NCBI RefSeq assembly: GCF_021608185.1
Contig: NZ_JAKIHN010000011.1
Span: 1-51,033 of the forward strand
DNA: 51,033 nt
Reading direction: 5' to 3'
From: Flavobacterium anseongense
GTDB lineage: Bacteria > Bacteroidota > Bacteroidia > Flavobacteriales > Flavobacteriaceae
This document shows positions 44,298 through 51,033 of the stretch, in pieces (positions within the stretch are counted from its first letter, which is position 1; every line of letters starts with the position of its first letter). The notes under the pieces are model-generated. The model was not told the origin of the DNA. It did no database searches and saw nothing but the letters and a program-made list of their open reading frames with translations. A program made the position numbers and the translations under genes.

Positions 44298-46847
44298 TTA
44301 GTTCATTAGAGTTTTCTTAGTAAAGCTCTGCCCATTGTCTAAAGTTACTTTTACCAATAGTACTTGCGGTGCTATTTGCAACGAACTTGTTTGAAACAAA
44401 TTAGTATTTAAGTCATTTTGGGTAAACAACAATTTTCCAAGTATATCATATACTTCAACTTTTGTAATAGCCATGGCCGGTGATAGTATTTCCAGTTGAT
44501 GATTTGCGGTAATAATTTTAATATCATTATCGGTTATTGTTGGAATAGTTGTTCCCAATGCCTGATCCGTAAATCGCAATTCAAAACGCTCTTCAAAACT
44601 ACCGTTAGTGGTGACAAAAGCATAAGGTGATTCTTTTAAATTGTGTAATGTGTTGGTAACTTTATCTAATAAATACACATTTTGAGTAGTAAATACACCA
44701 TCAAAATTATCCAGATAAATAGTTAGTTCTCCGTTAAAAATTGTGCTATATGCAAACGGAATAACATCTGCTTCAGAAAAAGGCAGACTTTTTCCTTGTA
44801 TGGCTAAAATATCAGCACCTAGCCTGGTATAAATGGAAACCGAATTACCTACAGCAAATGTTTTACCATCAAATAATGAATCAAAATCATTGGTTGCTCC
44901 TTGTACATATCCAACTAACATTTGGTTATAAGCTCCTTGTGGACTTCGTAATGAAAGCCAAACACGATGTCTTTCTAATCCTTCTGAAATAGAACTTGTG
45001 GTATTATTTGCTTGTGTTCCGCCTTTAAAAAATTGTGTGTTATTACCGGCAAGTCGCATAGCGTTATTAAAAGTAGCTGAATAGGTTCCATTAGCCAAGC
45101 TTGTTTTAGCCTCAACAAAGAAACCTTGAGCCGCAGCAATTTTCCCTGTTGGTGTTGGACCTCCGCTTGGAGCAGGAGCTGTTCCTACTGCACCAGTATA
45201 ATTATACTTTGCATAATCATTGACAGTATAAACATTGTTTGTTATTGCCGTGTTATGTGTCCAAAAATAAAGTGTTCCGTTTATAACCGAACTATTAGCT
45301 GCTATAAATGAATCGGCATTAAGAGCAGATGGATAAGGATTACCTATCAAGTTGTACGCTGTAGTGTTTTTTATAATTGGAGTGTTGATTACGCCATTTC
45401 CCGGAGCACCAACAAAACTGGTTTGTACAATTTGTGTTGGAGCGTAAGTTAGCCCACTTGGTGCTCTCCCTATATAACCAACACCTTGCGCCATAGTAGT
45501 TGCGCCGGTTTGATATACATAAAGATTAGTAATTGGGCTAAAACTATACATTAATGAATTTGTTGCTAACTGACTTAAAGTAGCCGACACAACTGGCGAC
45601 GACCAATAAGTATAATCATATTGTTTAAGTGCAGTAGTTCTTCTTTTGTATGTTATACTTCCTACATTTGCCGCTGAATTATTTGTTTGTACCAAACTAG
45701 CTTGGTCTTCAAAAGTTAATGAGCCACTACCTAGAATTTTTATATCATCAGCCACAGTTAAAGTATGTCCGGAACTTATTGTAATAGCACCTGAACTTAC
45801 TTGACATGAGCAGCCTGAAATATCTGTAGGTGATGTGTAATCATGGGTAAAAACAATCTTTTGTGAGCTTGTTGGAGGTGAACCTGATGACCAACCTGAA
45901 GATGACCAAGTATTTGTTTGTGTATTAACTGTAGCACTTGTTGCCGGTGAGATACATCCTGATGAATTTTTTGCAGTTACGCTATAAGTACCAGACGACA
46001 CTGGAGTAAAAATACCTGTTGTATTTGTATATGTTATACCATTTGTACTGTAAGTCATCCCGGTTCCTGTTGGCGAAGTAACTGTTATCGTTCCTGTTGC
46101 AACAGTACATGTAGGCTGTGTAACAGTAACAATAGGCGTTGATGTGGCCAAACCTGAATTAACTACAACCGTAATTTCGGCTACCGAAATAGGGTTTCCG
46201 GAAAGAGATGATTTCATATACACCTGATACAGATAAGAACCTGCAGTTCCTGGAGCTGTTACACTATAACTTGGACTACTAGAGTATGCAGTTCCGCCAC
46301 CTGGAAGTCCGGTTCCAAAAAATGAATACGTATAGGTTCCATTTGGTGGTGGTGTGGCTAAAAGATTAATAGTGTTACTTGTACAAACCGGCGAATTAGA
46401 AGTCAAACTACCTGTTCCACCCAAACTTATAAGTGTTGTAAAACTTAGGTCTGCTCCAGCTCCACCATTACAACTTGCTAATAAATTTGTACCTACGTAG
46501 ATACGTTCAGAAGCATTACATGAGCCTCCGATTATATTTCCTCCGGTCTCAATAGTTAATGAGGAACCAGATCCTAAAGTTAATCTATTATTACCAGGAG
46601 AGAAGTCAACTGAAGCATTGTTTCTGATTATAAACTGAATAGTCCCAAGACAAGACAAATTCAAATCGGCATTCATATTAAGAGTTGTTGCAGTAGTTCC
46701 ATTTCCAACATAAACCGTTGTACAGCCCGAAAACGAACTGCATGTTAAAGTGCTTGCATTTACAGTAGTACCTGTAATTGTGCATTGGGCATTTAAGCCT
46801 AATGAAAAAAGTAAAGAAACAAAAAGGGACAGTAAAAAAGTTTTCAT
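44298..46847 (-). CDS. Secreted protein with T9SS type C sorting signal
   Basis: The 849-residue protein has a signal peptide (MKTFLLSLFVSLLFSLGLNAQ). The first part is beta-rich with glycine and asparagine repeats (about 40-160). A region at about 160-310 resembles Ig-like or SprB-type repeats (TGTITVTSPTGTGMTYSTNG). Next, about 320-400, is a beta-solenoid-like patch (ITISSGHTLTVADDIKILGS). The central part, about 400-770, is of unknown fold (YWSSPVVSATLSQLA, YNLIGNPYPSALNADSF). The C-terminal 75 residues fit the type C sorting signal: VEVYDILGKLLFTQNDLN then VLLVKVTLDNGQSFTKKTLM. It ends without the FYPNP motif of type A. It is a single gene with a terminator, and the function is unknown. 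Confidence 0.87.
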   Translation of the reverse strand: MKTFLLSLFVSLLFSLGLNAQCTITGTTVNASTLTCSSFSGCTTVYVGNGTTATTLNMNADLNLSCLGTIQFIIRNNASVDFSPGNNRLTLGSGSSLTIETGGNIIGGSCNASERIYVGTNLLASCNGGAGADLSFTTLISLGGTGSLTSNSPVCTSNTINLLATPPPNGTYTYSFFGTGLPGGGTAYSSSPSYSVTAPGTAGSYLYQVYMKSSLSGNPISVAEITVVVNSGLATSTPIVTVTQPTCTVATGTITVTSPTGTGMTYSTNGITYTNTTGIFTPVSSGTYSVTAKNSSGCISPATSATVNTQTNTWSSSGWSSGSPPTSSQKIVFTHDYTSPTDISGCSCQVSSGAITISSGHTLTVADDIKILGSGSLTFEDQASLVQTNNSAANVGSITYKRRTTALKQYDYTYWSSPVVSATLSQLATNSLMYSFSPITNLYVYQTGATTMAQGVGYIGRAPSGLTYAPTQIVQTSFVGAPGNGVINTPIIKNTTAYNLIGNPYPSALNADSFIAANSSVINGTLYFWTHNTAITNNVYTVNDYAKYNYTGAVGTAPAPSGGPTPTGKIAAAQGFFVEAKTSLANGTYSATFNNAMRLAGNNTQFFKGGTQANNTTSSISEGLERHRVWLSLRSPQGAYNQMLVGYVQGATNDFDSLFDGKTFAVGNSVSIYTRLGADILAIQGKSLPFSEADVIPFAYSTIFNGELTIYLDNFDGVFTTQNVYLLDKVTNTLHNLKESPYAFVTTNGSFEERFELRFTDQALGTTIPTITDNDIKIITANHQLEILSPAMAITKVEVYDILGKLLFTQNDLNTNLFQTSSLQIAPQVLLVKVTLDNGQSFTKKTLMN

Positions 46848-47161
46848 ATAGTACCCATTTACGATGATTTTCAGCGCGTAGATTTTAGGGACTGTAAAAT
46901 TACGCCATCTGCTACTTATTGGAAATTTTTGTCGTTATACTACTTAAAAAATCTATGAATAACACTTTCAGAAATTTCAAAAAAAAATGTAATCCAAATC
47001 ATATTTTTATTAATTTTAAAAAAATTGCTAAATTGTTGATTTTAAACATATTTTTTTGCTCATTTAAGTAAAAACCCTATAAAATATTTAGATTAAAATA
47101 TAAATTTTAACAAATCAATTAATTACATTTGATTTATGATTTTCTTAACATTTTTTTTGGA
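46848..47161. other. Divergent AT-rich promoter region
   Basis: This stretch of about 314 bp separates two divergently transcribed secreted-protein genes. It has T-rich and A-rich tracts (46980-47060) that may bend DNA. A TACATTTG box at 47124-47131 serves the plus-strand gene. No box was assigned for the minus-strand gene, and no ORF or strong hairpin was seen. Confidence 0.5.
47124..47131 (+). promoter_or_regulatory. -7 box (TACATTTG) of the right-end surface locus
   Basis: Matches TAnnTTTG, 31 bp before the ATG at 47162. A TTG at 47129, a possible start codon, lies inside the box, which argues for the ATG. Confidence 0.5.
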
Positions 47162-47635
47162 ATGGTTAAAGATTTGCGATTCAATTTTATAAGAGGGAGA
47201 AGATACTGCGGAATATTATTATACTGTGCTGTAATTTTTTGCTCAAAAATTAATGCTACTACTTTTTATGTTAATGACAATTCAATCAAAGGAGATATCT
47301 ATACCACAGCAATAGGAAATGATTCTAATGATGGTATTTCTCCGGACAATCCTAAATTAACTATCCTTTCAGCATATAAAATTGCAAAAGAAGGTGACAC
47401 AATTATAGTTGATATCGGAAATTATAATGAAATTTCATTAAAAGGGGAATTATCATTTGAGAACACCAAGAAAATTAAATTTTTAATTGCCGGTTTTTCT
47501 GATGAAATCTATTCCAAAACATCTTTACCAATAAATGAAAAAGTATCCCCGGCTATTTTCTATATAAAAGATGACAAACCTATTGATCGTGAAGCCTACT
47601 TACGAAATTTACAAAATAGTGTAGATAAAAAATAA
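47162..47635 (+). CDS. Short secreted protein resembling the N-terminal cap of a beta-helix adhesin
   Basis: The start at 47162 gives MVKDLRFNFIRGRRYCGILL and 157 residues, with a basic n-region and a signal segment (CGILLYCAVIFCSKINATTF). The following segment, FYVNDNSIKGDIYTTAIGND then GISPDNPKLTILSAYKIAKEGDTIIVDIGNYNE, is the usual beginning of long parallel beta-helix (DUF1565-type) surface proteins in this group. Here the protein ends after about 100 more residues with no helix repeats or sorting domain. It may be a truncated remnant or a stand-alone cap. It ends 10 bp before the next adhesin gene and is probably co-transcribed with it. Confidence 0.72.
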   Translation: MVKDLRFNFIRGRRYCGILLYCAVIFCSKINATTFYVNDNSIKGDIYTTAIGNDSNDGISPDNPKLTILSAYKIAKEGDTIIVDIGNYNEISLKGELSFENTKKIKFLIAGFSDEIYSKTSLPINEKVSPAIFYIKDDKPIDREAYLRNLQNSVDKK

Positions 47636-47645
47636 TAACAATAGG

Positions 47646-50600
47646 ATGAAGGCTTGGATTAAATATTTACTCATAGTAATACTATGTTTTGGTTTTCCGA
47701 CCTTAACATATGCACAGCCTTCAAATGATGCTTGTGGAGCGGCTATTCCTATTACAGTTGGTGTCGGAAGTTGTAATTCTATCCTTTACACCAATGTTGC
47801 CTCAACAACAGCAAGTGATCCTGCCACACCAGCTTGTTGGTCTCCTAACAGTTTAAGTCACACTGTTTGGTTTTCTTTCGTAGCTACTACAGCTGATATT
47901 GAAATTTCCACCAATTTTGGAGGTACATTAGCCAATACTCAATTAGCGGTTTATAGTGGTGCTTGTGGTTCCTTAACTCAAATTGCCTGTCAGGAAGATA
48001 TTAATACAGGTGGTAGTTTATTTCATACTGATGTTATACTACATGGTTTAACCATAGGGAATACATACTATATGCTTGTTGACGGTAATGGAAATACAAC
48101 CGGCACTTTTGGTATCTGTGCCCAACAAGCTTTGCCTATAGGACCTGCATTACCCGTTCAAGATTGTGCCACAGCTCAAACTTTATGTAGTGTTGGGAAT
48201 GTTACCGTTCCAAATGGTGTAGGTGGTGTAGGAATAACGCCTGAGAACCCTTCTTGTTTTGGCGCTCCTGGTGAACGTTCTTCAAATTGGTATACTTTTA
48301 CAGTTGCTACTTCGGGGACTTTGGCCTTCACTATTACTCCTACAGCTGTTATTGATTATGATTTTGCGATTTTCAATACTTCAACATCTTGTCCGGGAAC
48401 TGAAATAGAATGTAATTGGAGTCCAAATACAGGTGGAACTGGAACTACCGGTTTAGGATGCGGCGGAGCACAATGTGAAACTACATTTACAGTTACAGCA
48501 GGTCAAACCTACACGATATTAGTTGATCGATTTACCGCAACTTCTTCTGCTGGATTTACCTTAAATTTTGCAGGCACCACCGCTACATTTGCGAGCCCAA
48601 ATCCTACTTTTACAGCTACTACTGCTTGTATAGGAACGGCTACACAATTCACAAATACGACCAACGGTAATTATACTTATAATTGGAATTTTGGTGATGG
48701 ATATACTTCAACTTCAGAAAACCCAACTCATATTTATGCAACAGCTGGAACATATAGCGTAACTCTTTTACTAACTGCTGTTCCGGGAGGATGTCAGAAT
48801 GCCATAACACAATCGGTTACAGTTAACCCAATACCAACAGTAGATGCAGGTATTGGCGGCACAGTTTGTTCAGGTGGATGTATCACATTAGGCGGTTCTA
48901 CAAACGCTACAGGTTCAAGCGGAACTACTTCCTTTACTAATAGTGGAAGTTATGCAATTCCTGATGGTAGTACAACTGGTGTGTATTCTCCATTAGTGAC
49001 GAGCGGTCTACTACCAACAACTATAACAGCATCTTCTATTGCTTCAGTTTGTGTAAACATGACTCATACTTGGGACTCAGATCTAGATATTTATCTGCAA
49101 TGCCCTGATGGAACTAGGGTAGAATTATCAACTGATAATGGTGGTACTGGAGATAATTATACTAATACGTGTTTTACTCCAACTGCTGCTTCCTCAATTA
49201 CAACTGGTACCGCACCATTTACAGGGACTTATTTACCTGAACAATCTTTCAATGTTTTAAATGGATGTACTGCCAACGGAACTTGGCAACTTTTTGTTCA
49301 GGATGATTTAGGCGGTGATGCCGGAAGTATTTCGGGTTGGACTATAACTTTCAATAATAATCTACCTGCATTTACATGGTCGCCTACAACCACTATGACT
49401 AATTCTAATACATTAACCCCTACTGTTTGCCCTACTTCATCTACCACATATACATTGACTGCAAATAGCGGGATTGGATGTACAGCAACCGATACAGTTA
49501 CTATTAATACTACACCAGCTCCAACTGCCAACATTAGCTATGTCGGAACCCCTTTTTGTACTTCATTAACTACTGCCCAATCTGTGACTTTAACAGGAAC
49601 AGGGGCTTATACGGGTGGAGTTTATTCCTCAACTGCTGGACTTACCATTAATCCTGCAACGGGAGCCATTACGTCTTCTACTTCTACGGCAGGAACTTAT
49701 ACTGTTACTTATACCATTGCGGCTAGTGGCGGATGCCCAGCTGTAATTGCTACAACTTCAGTAACCATTACGGCCCTGCCGACGGCAAGTATTAGTTATG
49801 CAACGCCGTTTTGTTCTTCTGTGGCTACTGCCCAATCCGTGACTTTAACAGGAACAGGGGCCTATACCGGTGGAGTGTATTCCTCAACTGCCGGTCTTAC
49901 CATTAATTCTGCAACGGGAGCCATTACGCCTTCTACTTCTACTGCAGGAACTTATACTGTTACTTATACCATTGCGGCTAGTGGCGGGTGTGCTGCCGTA
50001 ACTGCTACAACTTCAGTAACCATTACGACTCTGCCGACGGCAAGTATTAGTTATGCAACGCCGTTTTGTTCTTCTATAGCTACTGCTCAATCCGTGACAC
50101 TAACCGGAACAGGGGCTTATACCGGTGGAGTGTATTCCTCAACTGCCGGACTGACTATCAATCCGGCTACCGGAGCCATTACGCCTTCCTCTTCAACTGC
50201 TGGAACTTATACTGTTACTTATACCATTGCGGCTAGTGGCGGATGCCCAGCTGTAATTGCTACAACTTCAGTAACCATTACGGCCCTGCCGACGGCAAGT
50301 ATTAGTTATACAACGCCGTTCTGTTCTTCTGTGGCTACGGCACAATCCGTGACTTTAACCGGAACTGGAGCCTATACCGGTGGAGTGTATTCCTCAACTG
50401 CCGGACTGACTATCAATCCGGCTACCGGAGCCATTACGCCTTCGACTTCTACGGCAGGAACCTATACTGTTACTTATACCATTGCTGCTAGTGGTGGATG
50501 TACTGCCGTTACAGCTACAACTTCAGTAACCATTACGGCTCTGCCGACGGCAAGTATTAGTTATGCAACGCCGTTTTGTTCTTCTGTGGCTACGGCACAA

Positions 50601-51033
50601 TCCGTGACTTTAACCGGAACAGGGGCTTATACCGGTGGAGTTTATTCCTCAACTGCCGGACTTACCATTAATCCGGCTACGGGTGCTATAACGCCTTCGA
50701 CTTCTACTGCAGGAACTTATACCGTTACTTATACCATTGCGGCTGGTGGTGGATGTGCTGCCGTTACAGCTACAACTTCAGTAACCATTACGGCTCTGCC
50801 GACGGCAAGTATTAGTTATGCAACGCCGTTTTGTTCTTCTGTGGCTACTGCACAATCCGTGACTTTAACAGGAACAGGAGCTTATACCGGTGGAGTCTAT
50901 TCTTCTACTGCCGGTCTTACCATTAATTCTGTTACCGGAGCCATTACGCCTTCTACTTCTACTGCAGGAACTTATACTGTTACTTACACCATTGCAGCTG
51001 GTGGCGGGTGTGCTGCCGTAACAGCTACAACTT
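47646..51033 (+). CDS. Large repeat adhesin with PKD and P domains, 3' end beyond the window
   Basis: The frame is open from ATG 47646 to the window end (1129 codons, no stop). A signal peptide (MKAWIKYLLIVILCFGFPTLTYAQ) is followed by two related beta-sandwich domains, at about 25-165 (SNDACGAAIPITVGVGSC) and 175-315 (DCATAQTLCSVGN, with DYDFAIFNT). A PKD domain follows at about 317-395 (YNWNFGDGYTSTSENPTHIY). A proprotein-convertase P domain is at about 427-572 (MTHTWDSDLDIYLQCPDG, NGTWQLFVQDDLGGDAG). From about residue 625 there are six or more repeats of 85 residues (LPTASISYATPFCSSVATAQ). The start of the second domain matches the adhesin at 1-3114. A type B sorting domain beyond the edge is expected but not seen. 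The upstream short gene is likely in the same operon. Confidence 0.9.
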   Translation, partial: MKAWIKYLLIVILCFGFPTLTYAQPSNDACGAAIPITVGVGSCNSILYTNVASTTASDPATPACWSPNSLSHTVWFSFVATTADIEISTNFGGTLANTQLAVYSGACGSLTQIACQEDINTGGSLFHTDVILHGLTIGNTYYMLVDGNGNTTGTFGICAQQALPIGPALPVQDCATAQTLCSVGNVTVPNGVGGVGITPENPSCFGAPGERSSNWYTFTVATSGTLAFTITPTAVIDYDFAIFNTSTSCPGTEIECNWSPNTGGTGTTGLGCGGAQCETTFTVTAGQTYTILVDRFTATSSAGFTLNFAGTTATFASPNPTFTATTACIGTATQFTNTTNGNYTYNWNFGDGYTSTSENPTHIYATAGTYSVTLLLTAVPGGCQNAITQSVTVNPIPTVDAGIGGTVCSGGCITLGGSTNATGSSGTTSFTNSGSYAIPDGSTTGVYSPLVTSGLLPTTITASSIASVCVNMTHTWDSDLDIYLQCPDGTRVELSTDNGGTGDNYTNTCFTPTAASSITTGTAPFTGTYLPEQSFNVLNGCTANGTWQLFVQDDLGGDAGSISGWTITFNNNLPAFTWSPTTTMTNSNTLTPTVCPTSSTTYTLTANSGIGCTATDTVTINTTPAPTANISYVGTPFCTSLTTAQSVTLTGTGAYTGGVYSSTAGLTINPATGAITSSTSTAGTYTVTYTIAASGGCPAVIATTSVTITALPTASISYATPFCSSVATAQSVTLTGTGAYTGGVYSSTAGLTINSATGAITPSTSTAGTYTVTYTIAASGGCAAVTATTSVTITTLPTASISYATPFCSSIATAQSVTLTGTGAYTGGVYSSTAGLTINPATGAITPSSSTAGTYTVTYTIAASGGCPAVIATTSVTITALPTASISYTTPFCSSVATAQSVTLTGTGAYTGGVYSSTAGLTINPATGAITPSTSTAGTYTVTYTIAASGGCTAVTATTSVTITALPTASISYATPFCSSVATAQSVTLTGTGAYTGGVYSSTAGLTINPATGAITPSTSTAGTYTVTYTIAAGGGCAAVTATTSVTITALPTASISYATPFCSSVATAQSVTLTGTGAYTGGVYSSTAGLTINSVTGAITPSTSTAGTYTVTYTIAAGGGCAAVTATT
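49521..51033 (+). repeat. Tandem 255-bp coding repeats, at least six copies
   Basis: Copies begin near 49521, 49776, 50031, 50286, 50541 and 50796; the string ctgccgacgg marks the start of the last five. The spacing is exactly 255 bp (85 codons). The first copy is the most divergent and the later ones are nearly identical in DNA. The array runs off the right edge. Copies carry two cysteines each (PFCSS and GGCxA). Confidence 0.95.

Noticed and set aside
47129..47161. TTG start for the beta-helix cap gene
   Set aside because: The TTG lies in the TACATTTG box. The ATG at 47162 gives a basic n-region before the signal segment.

Overview
The window looks like chromosomal DNA of a Flavobacterium-like member of the Bacteroidota. 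The evidence is AT-rich DNA, -7 promoter boxes of the TAnnTTTG type, giant secreted repeat proteins with type IX secretion (T9SS) C-terminal signals, PorP/SprF and OmpA partners, and a fused cbb3 oxidase subunit CcoN-CcoO. No tRNA, rRNA, CRISPR array, insertion sequence or prophage was seen.

Layout. Positions 1-14873 (minus strand) hold a surface-protein locus: a 2924-residue adhesin with a type B sorting domain, a PorP/SprF-like outer-membrane protein, a PorE-like protein (TPR, beta-propeller, regulatory-like domain, OmpA), and a second repeat adhesin that runs off the left edge. Positions 15198-17944 encode a coupled pair of membrane TPR proteins, one ending in an AraC-type DNA-binding domain. 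Positions 18165-24944 encode a 2259-residue type A T9SS cargo with seven identical 46-residue repeats. Positions 25483-29245 encode a sensory module: histidine kinase, NarL/LuxR response regulator, a soluble kinase-like ATPase and a YegP-like protein. Positions 29613-31115 hold two small secreted-protein genes. Positions 31184-33014 carry psuG and psuK (pseudouridine breakdown).

Positions 33120-44228 form a microaerobic respiration block: hemN, a DUF465 protein, a TauE/SafE-like membrane protein, ccoH, ccoG, ccoP, ccoQ (a short gene), fused ccoNO, ccoS, ccoI and a Crp/Fnr regulator. Positions 44298-46847 encode a type C T9SS cargo. From 47162 to the right edge lie a short beta-helix-cap protein and another large repeat adhesin, cut by the edge.

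Two regulatory patterns stand out. First, FNR-like palindromes ATGAT-N4-RTCAT lie upstream of hemN, ccoS and ccoI, each centred exactly 36.5 bp from the last base of a TAnnTTTG-like box. This fits activation from about -41.5 by the Fnr-type regulator encoded in the same block. Second, an 18-bp palindrome, (T/A)GTAGAA-N4-TTCTACA, occurs upstream of both the kinase-regulator operon and the ATPase-yegP operon, centred 58.5 and 59.5 bp from a TAnnTTTG box. It is a candidate binding site for the response regulator. Both patterns were read directly from the sequence; the binding proteins are inferred.
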